Source of the DNA: Maratus speciosus | Taxonomy: Eukaryota; Arthropoda; Arachnida; Araneae; Salticidae | Length of the DNA stretch: 64,000 nucleotides | NCBI GenBank assembly: GCA_963932465.1 | Contig: OZ010792.1 | Coordinates: 285,307,836-285,371,835, forward strand | Direction of reading: 5' to 3' | Shown here: in pieces, positions 21,400 to 32,003 of the stretch | Layout: every line of letters starts with the position of its first letter | How positions within the stretch are numbered: position 1 is the first letter of the stretch | The notes under the pieces: generated by a model | The model's database searches: none | What the model saw: the letters and a program-made list of their open reading frames with translations, nothing else | Told to the model about the DNA's origin: nothing | Made by a program: the position numbers and the translations under genes

Positions 21400-21600
21400 T
21401 GTTGCCACTATGATAAAAAAGTAATAAAAACTACAAAAAAAAAAATAAATCAGAAACAAATTGAGATACAGCTTTCAAACAAATTGCATTAAAAAGTACA
21501 TTTTATTTCTCTATCAGACGGTATAAAAAGTAATATTGTCGGATGTTTAGAAGTTTAAGAATGATTTTTTTTTCAAATTACGCCATATCTGTGTTAATTC
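21400..21600 (-). repeat. Helitron fragment, third copy of the 14930/29130 segment
   Basis: GTTGCCACTATGATAAAAAAG, CAGCTTTCAAACAAATTGC and GGATGTTTAGAAGTTTAAG match 14930-15110 and 29135-29310. It lacks the terminus seen in those copies. Confidence 0.65.
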
Positions 21601-21865
21601 GGTTATAGAATAGGTCCGCCTTAAAAACACAGAATCAATTTAAACCTTTTCCTAAGTTAATTTGTGCGCCAAACCACCCCCCGTAACATACGCCAATTGT
21701 CTGTAGACTCAATTATGTAAATTATCGGTACCAAATATGTCAATTGTCTGTGGACTCGATTACGTAATTTATGTCCTTAATTAATGCATACTTTAAAAAC
21801 TACATCTACTTTCCAATTTTCCTGATTTTAAGACCAATGGGTACTGTTAGATGTTAAAAAGCTTC

Positions 21866-22155
21866 GCGCAATTCAGGCTTCAGAAAGTGAGATTTGTGGC
21901 CAAATGATATGAACAGCTATGAAAAAAAAATGAACTTTAAGCTTTTTAAAATATGTATTCCTATATATAAACATTTATTTATGAATATTCATATTTTTGT
22001 TATTTATATACATTTTATTTATGTTTTTATATAAAAAAGAGATTAATGTCTTCTTTATAGTAAATAAATTATATAACTATTGAACAGAAAATATGCATAA
22101 AAAATTTCCTTCTCTCGCCAAGCCCATTTCTTCCACCTCGCAAAGGGCCCTATAT
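21866..22155 (+). repeat. ~280-bp direct repeat, copy 2
   Basis: Partner of 20855-21125 with several small indels. It ends with CTCTCGCCAAGCCC and AAAGGGCCCTATA. Confidence 0.65.
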
Positions 22156-22640
22156 TGGAAAATTACAGAATTTGCCCCATTGCTCTATGACTAAACAATG
22201 TCGAACAATATATTATACACTAAAACTATAGCTGAAAAATTGCCAAACTAACAATTCAAATTCTATCAAAAACCGTTTATTATAACTTTTTAAAAAGGCT
22301 ATTGTGATAATTGAGTTCACCAGAATACAGAATTTTCCCCAAAACGGTATGACTGAGCAATGTAGAAGGACATGTTGTATACTGAAACCTTCCCTGGAAA
22401 ATTATCTAATTAACAGTCCAAGTTCCATAGAAATACATTCGGTTGAATCTTTTAAAAAGGCTAATTTTTCATTATCAGGTTCATCTCATTAAAAAACGTA
22501 ATTCAATACCAAGCAACGTAGAACAACGTCTTATGCACTAAAACCTTACCCGAAAAATTACCTATTTAACAGTGTAAGTTCAGCAGAACTCGAGTTCTAA
22601 GCAGCCGGAATGAAATTTCCATTTGAATTATATATATATA
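22156..22640 (-). mobile_element. Helitron 5' region with three tandem ~155-165-bp modules
   Basis: Modules near 22165, 22290 and 22455 repeat GAATTTTCCCC-type, TGAGCAATGTAGAA, CTGAAACCTTCCCTGG and AAATTATCTAA words, as in 19490-20030. The block ends in AATTATATATATATATAG; on the minus strand this is a TCTCTCTATATATATA-type 5' end. Confidence 0.55.
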
Positions 22641-22959
22641 TAGAGAGAGAGAATTAGATTTTTCCAAAAATGCAGTCGTCTACTTCAGAAATAACGAATA
22701 TTGTGAACGTCGCTCAAACCGATGCCACGTTCATGCATTTTTGGCTTAAAATTAAATCGTTTGGCAATGAAATGAAATCGTAAATAAACATACAATATGT
22801 AACTCACAAGTACCGTCATTTTTATAATTATCTGCTAGTTTCTTCTGCAAGTCACAAGATGGATCAGTTAAATAAAAATAAAAAGTAAATAAAAAAAAAT
22901 AAAAACAAAATAAAAACAAAATTGTCACTCAGATAATAACTTATCAAATTTTCTTATGC

Positions 22960-23422
22960 ATTTTCCTTAACCTGACGCAAATGATAAATTGCCAAATATA
23001 GTTTAAAACTGCAATCTTTCATATTGAATAAATTTTAAAACATTACGAACATTTCCTTTCATGTTTAAATTCGATAGTTTCCTTTTATAATATTACCACT
23101 CGTCAAAACTGTTTTTTATTTTCTCTTTTTTTTTCTTTATATTATTTAATAAAATTAGTAAAAGTTTTTTTTTCCGAGATGTACAGCCATTTCAATTCAT
23201 TTATCAAAAAAATTCATCGCCAATAAAATAATGGTAACCCTTTCGCCTAAAATAACAAAACTTTCCGTCATAATTATATAACTAATATAGATAGAATGAT
23301 GTGTTATAGCTTAAAACCTTCCCTGAAACGATACCTATCTAACGGTATAAGTTCCGTAAAAATCCATGCAGTAGAACTCGAAATCTAGGCGTTCGGAACG
23401 AAATTTCCGCTTGGATTTTATA
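22960..23422 (-). mobile_element. Helitron 5'-end family, copy 3
   Basis: Near-collinear with 18415-18894, ending GGAACGAAATTTCCGCTTGG then ATTTTATA. The plus-strand Helitron at 23423 begins at once, so two 5' ends stand head to head here. Confidence 0.65.
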
Positions 23423-25730
23423 TCCTTATAATATTATAAATGTCAATGTGTGTCCGAATGTTTGAATGAAGTCAGCATCTAAACGAATGAATTAATGCTT
23501 TTGTATTTTTGGATATAGATGGATTACAACCCGGAAATGAACATAGGGTATGTTTAATTTGTTTCATTCAAATATTTTGCTTAATAATCCAAAATTTCAT
23601 TATTTTTCATACACAATGAATTGACATTTTTCCGATAAAATTTAACCATCGTCCTTTTATCGTTGCCAAAAAATAAAAACTTAGAATAATAATAATTTAA
23701 TTTCTAATTGAAAGATTAAAACGGAAATTTTCAAGTATTTTTAATAATACAAGGTGCATGAATTTTGAGTAAGTGCGGAAAGAAGGCAAATGTGACGTCA
23801 TATATGGAAAATATAAAACGGATACGCTTTGATGTTGAAATAAAATGAGATTGTGTTATGGTATTAATTCTTATTATTTAAAGAAAATTGTTATCAACGC
23901 TTACGGTTTATCGTCTGCGCACGGTTAACACAAAGATTTCAATTTCAATTTAAAATTAAAAAAAAAAAAACTTTTGAAGAGCAAATGGATAGCAAATGTC
24001 AATAATATGCACAGTAAAATTAGCAAATTCAAAAATGACGTAATGATTAGCAGGAAATATGTATTTTCATTCTTAAAAACTAAAAAATTAACTAGATAGA
24101 AAGGTTATGTTCTGTAATCGGGTTCGTAATCAATTTGCTTTTTTTAGAGAAAGAAATTAGGTGCAAAAGTAAATACATTGTTGTAAACAGGTTTGTTTTT
24201 TGCGTGGTAAAGACTTAATAATATTCCAGAGGACCAATTCTTCGCCCACCTTTGATGACAAGTATGATTGTAAAACATATAAAACAGTATCATCCGATAA
24301 TTTTCTTGACACAGATACCATATATGCACTTGATTTGGCGCGATCTGTTTTTGATACCAATTTGGAGAAAACATCGTTTTCGAATACCAGTTACACGTAT
24401 ATTTTTAAATTATGATCTATTACTTAAAAAAGGAAATAACAATAAATAAAAAAAAAGTTTCATTAAGAACTATACAACAAAGGAATTTATAAAATTTTAA
24501 AAGGAAATTAAAGTAAATAAACTATTTATTAATAAATAAACACCAATAGCTGGGTTACCATGTTAAGCAAAATAATCTATGTTGGCGACAATTAGGTACC
24601 CCGGTGCGTATATGACATCTTAGCCATTTTCTTATTACTTCATGATATAAACAGACATCCTGGTTCAGCGTATAAACCTAAGTTATGTCAATGACCTTAT
24701 AATAAAGAAATACCTTAAATTACTCATACCAGCCGCCCTTGGCGACCTGTTTGGTCTCCCTTAAAATTTATGTTCGTGAAAGCATGCTAAGTATTGTATC
24801 CTGTTACTTTTATTCATAATTTAATTTACTTGGACTCCCTTAACCCTCTTTCTGCGCAACCCGAGATTTCCTCGTGCAACGTAAAAGTAGCAAAATTTGC
24901 GCAATCCGAGATTTCCTCGGGGATTCATTTTTTCCACTGGCGACTATTTTTTATTTCAACTAGGACCACTTTTTAAATACAAAACAATTCATATAGATTT
25001 TAACAATATCTACAAGAGAAATATACTACAAAATTGATTTTCTTACAATAGTGGTACGAGACTATAAGAATAGTCTCCATTGACAGTCCTGATTTCGCGT
25101 AATTTATAATATCATATCCCATTTAAAATCTTGAACTCTTTTACAAAAAATGTTTACATATTTAAACTCTAAGCTATATATAGATTTGAAATTTGTAATA
25201 AAAAAATGCGTGATTTTTGAACCTATTTTGATATTTAAAAAAAATACGCAGCGAGAGGGTTAAATATAATTAATATAATCCCTTAAGCTAATATTAGTTT
25301 TTGTTGCATTAAAATATCTCAATTTGTTGATTTTCTGTAAGCAAGTAAACCCTATTGGTTTACAATGGAAGTCTATGGGAATTTGGCGAATTATTAGAGA
25401 TATCGCCATGTTCCCGTCACTTTTGGTGGCAGAATACAGTCCGCTACGGATACCCCCCTTATACGTATAGGGATGCATTAAATACTGTTCAATAACGAAT
25501 GAGATGCGTTTCATTTGGGTGTTGCCATTAAACAATTAACAAATAATTGCGATTTATGTGCCACGTACGATAGCGTAATATATATTTATATTTATAGATT
25601 GTCTATTATAAAATGTGATAAACAATTGGTTTATTATATATTTTTTTAATTATCGGAAGGGAAATGCTTTGCTTAATTAATTCATTTCTTCTTTTTATGT
25701 TACGTGAACGACGTCACGGGTAACAGCTAG
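23423..25730 (+). mobile_element. Non-autonomous Helitron, 2.3 kb, both ends visible
   Basis: The 5' end is A|TCCTTATAATATTATAAATG at 23423, followed about 100 bp on by GGATTACAACCCGGAA and ACATAGGGTA, a leader arrangement familiar from arthropod Helitron-type repeats. The 3' end is CGTGAACGACGTCACGGG (hairpin stem CGTGA/TCACG), then TAACAGCTAG|T at 25727-25730. TC start, terminal hairpin, CTAG end and A/T flanks all fit. The interior has no helicase frame; a family 1 MITE (24312-24620) is nested inside. The 60-91-codon ORFs within it have no domains. That both ends belong to one insertion is inferred. Confidence 0.6.
24312..24620 (-). mobile_element. MITE family 1, opposite-orientation copy, ~309 bp
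   Basis: Reverse complement of the 3351-3670 element: CAGATACCATATATGCAC at the left, CGTTTTCGAATACCAGTTA inside, GGGTTACCATGTTAAGC, and ATATGACATCT at the right. It is nested in the plus-strand Helitron. The overlapping ORFs of 65-76 codons on both strands here are incidental. Confidence 0.75.
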
Positions 25731-25811
25731 TATATAATAGATAGAAGATAATAGACTAGCTGTACCCGGCCACGCGTTGCTTTGGCCCGGTCTGGCTAAG
25801 TGGAAAAGAAA

Positions 25812-26312
25812 GAAAAGAGAAAGTGCGCGTTTCTATAATATGTTTAATTTCACAATACTTGTGGGTATACAATATTTTTGTTGTTACATTGTCTGTGCAG
25901 ATATAGAGATTGTCTGATTTGCCGATTCTAGAACACGAAAAATATAATTGCCTGTGTGGGAAGCAATTCATGTCTAGACCTAAACCGCAGAATTTTAAAG
26001 CTTGGTCCTAACCTTTGTTGATGGAGTTTACCACCGCCAATCAAATAGGTAATTGCATCTCTTAAATTGAAATCGCGCATCCATTGGAATAAAAGGAATG
26101 CGAGGAATGAGGCCATCTTCACCTTTTAAAGGTCCTATCAAGATTGTTGCTTCTACAAAGTTGCTCATTATTTTTTTTACTGCAAGCCGCGTGCCGTTGC
26201 AAAGATTTTGCTTGTGAATATTTCGCAACATATGAATTGGCAGGCCGATTTTCAATTGCAGCACGTGCGGTGGCATGCCTGGCACATCGAGTGAATTGAA
26301 AGGATATGTGCC
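25812..26312 (-). pseudogene. Helitron PIF1-like helicase, C-terminal remnant
   Basis: Minus-strand frames give GMPPHVLQLKIG, LRNIHKQNLCNGTRL, EATILIGPLKGED, LIPRIPFIP and FQFKRC, then after a frameshift LAVVNSINKG, FCGLGL and RQLYFSCSRIGKSDNLYIC. This is the order of the C-terminal third of Helitron-type PIF1 helicases, ending in the GQLYVACSR-like motif. There are at least one frameshift and two in-frame stops near 25990-26060, and the Walker A and B motifs are absent. The true stop is unclear because the last frame runs open into the Helitron terminus. It is clearly dead, but it identifies the surrounding element with good confidence. Confidence 0.9.
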
Positions 26313-26429
26313 AAGTTAAAATTACGGCATTGAGCTCACAGGCTATTCACACTAATTGTATATTATACTCTTATTTCAAAGAATAATGCCCTTTGAAAAA
26401 TAAATTAAGGGGGATTACTCCTCCGTTTC

Positions 26430-26885
26430 CCCCCTTTATACTTAACCTATGAACCTCCAAATCTAATAAGGAAACGCCTTATCAGAATAAACCGGTATAC
26501 CAAATTTGAAGCTAATCGGATAATTCTGCATGGAAAATCCATTTATCTATATTAAGGGTGGATTAGCCCCTGTTCGCCCCTTTATACTTAATCAATAAAC
26601 CCCTAAAACTAATCAGGGTGGCGCCTTATCAGATAGAACCTATTCACAAAATTTGAAGCAAATCGAACAATTCTACATGAAAAACCAAGTTATCTAAATT
26701 AAGAGGGGGGGGGGGGGAATTAGCTCCCGGTTCCCCTTTGCACAACCAATAAAACACCAAAACTAATCAGGGAAGCACTTTATCAGAATAAACCTATTTA
26801 CAATATTTGAAGCAAATCAGATAATTCTGCCTGGAAAACCATACATACAGAAATTGCGGGCACATTAGCTCTCAGGCTTTAATAG
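26430..26885 (+). repeat. ~150-bp tandem repeat, three units
   Basis: Units begin near 26430, 26576 and 26733. Each has a CCCCTTTATACTTAA-type start, an AAACTAATCAGGG segment, CCTTATCAGAATAAACC, ATTTGAAGCAAATC and TAATTCTGC-TGGAAAACC. It lies inside the 25754 Helitron. The third unit ends in the palindromic TAGCTCTCAGGC...GCCTGTGAGCTA at 26868-26896. Confidence 0.85.
26705..26717 (+). repeat. 13-G homopolymer
   Basis: Uninterrupted G run in otherwise AT-rich DNA; the corresponding site in the first unit of the 150-bp repeat has AAGGGTGG instead. Its length may be unstable or misread. Confidence 0.8.
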
Positions 26886-26944
26886 CCTGTGAGCTAAAAA
26901 GAAAAAAAAACGAACTAAAAAAACGAAGCAAAAACAAATATAAA

Positions 26945-27847
26945 AAATACTGACGAAATATTTCAGTAATGTGTCCCTCCGGAGGGCATAGTGAGGGGAG
27001 ATGCACAATATGAAAGAGCGGTCAAAGGTCTTTCTAATGATATACCAGATAATAGGCGTCGAAAAATATTAAAAAAGTGCCCAGGTGGATGAAATTGGGG
27101 GAGGAGGTGCAAGGTTCATAATAGTAATATAAAAACACGTGCGCATTCAAATGCAACGCAATCGATGAATTTCAAAGAAATCGGTGAAGAAATTTCGGAG
27201 GTTTAAGATTTCGTACAAACGAACATTTAAATTTTTTTAATATAGAAATGAGCCTCCATTGGGGAAAAGTGGGATGAAAGGGATGGTAGGTGCATAATAT
27301 GAAAAAGTAGTCAAAGGGCTTTCTAATGATATGTCACATGACGTGTGTCTGAAAAAAATTAAAATGCGCTCAAGTTGGCGAGGAAGTTGGAGGAGGGAGG
27401 AGCGAGGTTCGTGATAAGTATATAAAAACGCGCGTATTCGACTGCAACACAATCCGTGAATTTCAAAGCAATCGGTGAAGTACTTTCGGAGGTTTAAGAT
27501 TTTGTACAAAAGAACATTTACATTTTTATTTATATACAAATGTGGCCCCACATGGGGAAAAAGAGGGGAGCGAGATGCGAGGTGCATAATATGAAACAGT
27601 ATTCCAAGGGCTTTCTAATGATTTATTACATGATGGGTTTTGGAAAAAAATTTAAAAAGCGCCTCCTGGTGGTGGTGGTTGCAAATGGGGTGGTGGGGAA
27701 GCTGGGTTCATAATAACTATATAACAAGACATCTATATAACACTTCATGATTTGAATTCAACTCAACCCGTGAATTTTAAAGCAATCGGTGGAAAACTTT
27801 CGGAGATTAGCGATTAGGAACAAACGAACATTTACATTTTTATTTAT
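26945..27847 (+). repeat. ~300-bp tandem repeat, three units
   Basis: Units end near 27240, 27538 and 27847. Each carries ATGCACAATATGAAA-type, CTTTCTAATGAT, a G-rich purine stretch, GTGAATTTCAAAGCAATCGG, TTTCGGAGGTTTAAGATT and GAACATTTACATTTTTATTTAT. The last 60 bases of each resemble a reversed Helitron 5' end, so the tandem series may have arisen by repeated insertion or by end duplication. A 116-codon minus-strand ORF here follows the repeat and is not a gene. Confidence 0.85.
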
Positions 27848-27848
27848 A

Positions 27849-29418
27849 CTAGGGGATCGTACCCGGGCTTCCCGGGTTACAGAATATAGGTGCAAACATT
27901 TTTTTTATTGAAAACTAATAATTTTTTTTTATTTGCAATAAATATTTTAGATTACCCACTTACATTAAAAAAGTATTTTTCATATGGAAAATACGAATTA
28001 TACAATCAAATAAATTTTTGAAATTTATCAAAAGCGACATTTTCTTATTAGCCGCATGCTAAGAGTTATTTGACCAAGATTTTGCTACTTATGGCATCCT
28101 TTTATATTCTGATAATTTCAGAGCTTATACATGTCTGTTAAATTTACGTTTTATTTATATTATTTTATTTTTTTTATTCACAGGGTTTCTTTTAAATGGA
28201 TATTAGCCGTAAGAAAATGATGAACTCTTTATTTTGTTTTAAGGGCAAACGGATTAATCTTTCGTAATCGAGATCCGCGCGATATAAATAAATTAAAAAA
28301 TATTTCATGCTTTAAAATTGTTTTCAAAACCACTGACAATCAGTAAACTGAGATGAACTTTGCAAACAAATTCCATTTGAAAAAAAAAAAAATCCTATTT
28401 GGTGATCTATAAATTTAAATTGTACGATTACAAATATGTTAGATTTGTGTTTTTACAATATTATTCTTTTATTTGTTTATAAAAGAAGTATTAATTTCGT
28501 TAATTTGTCTTTCACAAATATGTTGGATTGGTGGTTTTTTAATATTATTCTTTTATTTGTTTATAAAGGAAGTATTAATTTCGTTATGCAAAAATAGTCA
28601 GAAATAAATGCTGAAAAATGTGTGTTGCTTTATGTGCAAAATGTATATTATTATTATGTATTGAAACCGGCACGTGATAAGATACACTTAAAAAAAATCA
28701 TGCATGTCACCTCTCTTCTATAAAGACACTCTAATTTTTTGTAAAACATTGCGTTTTATTTCGATTACATTATTTTCAAAAGTGAACCATTTTCACCTGT
28801 GAAGAATTTCAAAGCAGCTGGGCTGTGAAAATGACGCACTTCTACAAAACATAATTCAGGTTTAAGAATTAAAATACACGCTTTTTTATAAAATGACGTC
28901 ATTTGCATCCACTAAAGCAATCCCCTTTTACAATCCACTCTTAAACTTCGTCTATAGAAAAGTATGCATATGACGTCATTATCACGGAATAACAGACAAT
29001 GTTCTTAACATAGCCCCTATTTTAATTTCAACTTTTTTTTCAGGTTTTATGGGAAAATGGCAACAGAAAGATACAGTATCTCCAATTTAGACTATTTTCC
29101 GTTTACTTTCAATGACTTTCAATAAAAATGGGGCACTTTTGTTGCCACGATAAGAAAAATGGTATTAAAAACTACAAAAAAATTAATATCTCAAAAATAA
29201 ATTGAGACACAACTTTCAAACAAATTGCATTTAAAACAGCAATTTTTTCCTTATACGACGGTGTAAAAATTTAAAATGTGCGATGTTTAGAAGTTTAAAA
29301 ATTTGCAGTAGAGAAAATTGCAAAACCAAAATTTTATTTCAAATTTCAAAGTGTTGCCATTCGCAAAATGGCGTATGCGTTACGCACAGACATGTTTGTC
29401 CTTTATAATATATATAGA
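27849..29418 (-). mobile_element. Non-autonomous Helitron-like element, ~1.57 kb
   Basis: The 3' end in reverse is A|CTAGGGGATCGTACCCGGG followed by CTTCCCGGGTTAC, a strong GC hairpin. The 5' end on the minus strand, TCTATATATATTATAAAGG at 29418, is nearly the same as that of 14059-15209, and the adjoining ~520 bp are shared with it. No helicase frame was found. Confidence 0.6.
28430..28590 (+). repeat. 84-bp direct tandem duplication
   Basis: ACAAATATGTTAGATTTG, ATTATTCTTTTATTTG and AAGTATTAATTTCGTTA occur at 28430 and again at 28514 with a few substitutions. Confidence 0.85.
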
Positions 29419-29740
29419 CTTTCAGGCTATGCCCGCTGCGCTGGTCCATTTTTCCAAGCGAACCTTGAATCAAACGAAATGATGTGATTAATCTTGTGAT
29501 TTAAAGAAATAAGACCTTTAACTGAATGTCCTTCCGCAGTGCTGAATCGATAGGAACGCCATTGTTCTATTATATTTTCTAATGTGCAGACAAAATTTCA
29601 GCTGTCACGGTCTAACTCTTTTATGTTATCCCTCACAGTAGGATTTGGTAAAGAATGATAGAACAATATACAATATTTCATTTTGTATCAGAGCATTCTC
29701 GTTAAAAAGAGCCAATATGGTGAGAGTTCCGATCACAGAA
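29419..29740 (-). mobile_element. Helitron 3'-end fragment, degenerate terminus
   Basis: CTTTCAGGCTATGCCCGCT followed by GCGCTGGTCC matches the ends at 15212 and 19159 with a mutated CTAG. The following ~300 bp (CTTGAATCAAACGAAATG, AACGCCATTGTTCTA, TTCTAATGTGCAGACAAA) match 19185-19420. No 5' end was found before the satellite. Confidence 0.6.
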
Positions 29741-30621
29741 CTTTCCTCATCTATAGTCCAGTCAAATTAGGTTAAAAAAGGGCTTAAAGTGGAAAATTCT
29801 GGTGTAATTGTCACTGTGTGTCACATTTTGTCACAATTGTCACATTTAGTGTCTTACTTTATGTTTTCGGGGGTGCTGAACACGAATCTGAAGTTGTCCA
29901 CCAAAATTTCTCTCGGCAAATAGGAAAAATCGTGAAAAAACCACTAAAAATCGCAGATTTTTTGGGTTTTTGGCTTATAACTTGCAAAGTAAGCTTTTTA
30001 CGCAAAATGCGACCCTATATTAAAATACAGGCGAGAAAATTACCTACAATTCATGTTCTTATTACTTTTATTGTACAACATATGGCTTTCGAAGAGGCAT
30101 TGAAAAATCGACGGAAGTAATTTTGGAAAATCGCAAAAAAGATATTCTTACCCTTTCCGTTTATAACACTAAAAGTAAGCATTTCACTGTAAATGTTTGC
30201 TGACGTACTCACTTATTATTAGGTTATGTATTATTATGATGTAGGTATACAGTATGTTTTCGAAAATCCAGCATTCAGAGATCCTGCAACTTAAAAAATC
30301 CCCCCCCCCTTTTTTTTTACTACCAACTTACTGGAAGAGCAAAAATAGCAATTATTTTCGAATTAAAAACCGAGGTAAAAACGATGCATTATCAGACAGC
30401 GAGATCGCTTACGCTGTGCTAAATAGAATCTTCGATAACTCTGGTAGCAGCTCAAAGGAGCGAGGACGAGGACCTAGCAGAAGATAAGTTCTCAAAGAAA
30501 AAATGCATAAATTTGACCGGAAAATTAACGTCATCTTCAAGGAAACAAGATTGTATTTCCGAAATCGATATTCGTAACTTGTATAAAATCAAAGACAGAA
30601 GATAGTTACTTGACATTGATG
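29741..30621. other. Spacer before the satellite; no gene recognised
   Basis: Two ORFs occur: 29818-30120 (100 codons) and 30254-30487 (77 codons). The first is Lys/Phe/Ile-rich without motifs. The end of the second (30370-30487) is GC-richer than its surroundings and encodes a Ser/Arg-rich tail (SGSSSKERGRGPSRR). This could be a decayed exon, but nothing supports it further. Confidence 0.4.
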
Positions 30622-30819
30622 CTTAATATTAAAATAATAATAATCATAATTATTATTTTTTTTAACATTATCATTAGTATTATTATATTATTATTGTTGT
30701 TGATATAATTACATATTTATTATTATATATGAAAATTATTTATGATGATTTAAAAAAATATATATATATTATGACAATTATTAATTTGTCTTAAAAACTT
30801 TGCTTTATTATTACATTGA

Positions 30820-31245
30820 GAATATCGTAGTCGGACTAACGTAGGACCTTAACAAGATTCCCTATCTGCAGAAGCCAATGTGTCGCGGAGATATGAGCCA
30901 ATACACATAGTAGAAAATTCATTAAGAATTGGCAATATTTTTCGGCTCCTTTTGTCAAAGACATGGAAACTCTCAGGAACACCCTTACCAATAATAATAA
31001 TAATAATAATAATCAGTAAGTTAAAATATGCTCTAAAAATATTATCTTCATGCTCTTCACCACTCCAGCAGCTGCGAGATACAGGGCATAAGCCGAAATA
31101 TTCCAAGCACGAATAACGCATGTAGACATTAAATATACTTAACTCTACAGACGGGGTGCAAAATTCATGCTTTGTTTTCATCAGTACTGTCTTTCCTTAA
31201 CAGTCCACGACAGTCCGCAACGACAATCACAATACACATTTCTAA
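30820..31245 (+). repeat. Satellite core, first copy (reference)
   Basis: The conserved core runs from GAATATCGTAGTCGG through AAGCCAATGTG, a poly(A)/(AAT)n tract after CACCCTTACC, CCAGCAGCTGCGAGATAC, ATTCCAAGCACGAATAACG, CTACAGACGGGGTGC and CAGTACTGTC...GACAGTCC to ACACACTTCT. It changes little between copies apart from the homopolymer tract. ACTGTC and GACAGT about 17 bp apart can form a small stem. Short ORFs on both strands (about 40-110 codons) open here and are disrupted wherever the tract length changes. Confidence 0.85.
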
Positions 31246-31812
31246 AAAACAATTTACTTTGTTATTAATATATTTGCCTATATATATACTTTTTATTTAT
31301 TATAATTTTGTACTATTTATTGTTAGTAACACTTTTATTATTACTATGAATATCTTTAGCTTCATTGTATTTATAATAGTCATTACAGTTATTGATTATA
31401 ATTATTGCTATCACCATTATATTTTAATTAGTTAAAATTATATTTCTTGGTGTCATTATTTTTCAATTTAAATAAAAAAATAAACTATTATTATTTTTTT
31501 ATATTTACTATTTTTGTTAGTATTATGTCCATCGTTTTAACTTATTTATAACGATAATTCTTGGAATCATTATTATTTATCTTATTATTAGTATTATATT
31601 AATTGTTATCGTTATTTGATTTATTACTATGATTAATATTAAAATAATAATAATATCATTAGTATTATTATATTATTATTATTGTTGATAAAATTACATA
31701 TTTATTATTATATATGAAAATTATTTATGATGATTTTTTTAAAAAATATATTATGACAATTATTAATTTGTCTTAAAAACTTTGCTTTATTATTACATTG
31801 AGAATATCGTAG
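31246..31812 (+). repeat. Satellite AT-rich tail, first copy (reference)
   Basis: Made of (ATT)n, (AAT)n and TATATA runs with conserved islands such as TTGTTAGTAAC, GTCCATCGTTTT, ATAACGATAATTCTTGG and ATGACAATTATTAATTTG. The TAATAAT...ATTATTATT junction (about 31645-31680 here) is a near-palindrome whose length varies between copies. Confidence 0.85.
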
Positions 31813-31971
31813 TCGGACTAACGTAGGAACTTAACAAGATTCCCTATCTGCAGAAGCCAATGTGATGCGGAGACATGAGCCAATAAACATAGTAGAAAAT
31901 TCATTAAGAATTGGCAATATTTTTCGGTTTCTTTTGTCACAGACATAGAAACTCTCAGGAACACCTTTACC

Positions 31972-32003
<32 letters not shown>

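Larger units (their letters stand above)
25754..27847 (-). mobile_element. Helitron remnant, ~2.1 kb, with broken helicase
   Basis: The plus-strand left end A|CTAGCTGTACCCGG, followed by CCACGCGTTGC, is the reverse of a Helitron 3' terminus. The decayed PIF1 helicase C-terminus lies just inside, in minus orientation, as expected in autonomous Helitrons. Beyond it come two blocks of tandem repeats. The element appears to stop at 27847, where minus-strand TATAAATAAAAATGTAAATG resembles a 5' end and abuts the next CTAG. The Rep domain and most of the helicase have been lost or replaced by the repeats. Confidence 0.6.

Noticed and set aside
20855..22155. Relation between the ~1,011-bp spaced direct repeat and the 1,006-bp satellite
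   Set aside because: The spacing is similar by chance; the two sequences share no recognisable similarity.
25260..25535. 91-codon minus-strand ORF inside the plus-strand Helitron
   Set aside because: No motif is recognised. It could be captured coding sequence, but nothing in the sequence supports that specifically.
27237..27587. 116-codon minus-strand ORF
   Set aside because: It lies across units of the ~300-bp tandem repeat and depends on a purine-rich strand lacking stops.
31172..31435. Recurring 87-codon ORF as a multicopy gene family
   Set aside because: It is carried by the satellite monomer, lies mostly in simple AT-rich sequence, and is broken by small indels in about half the monomers without sign of compensation.
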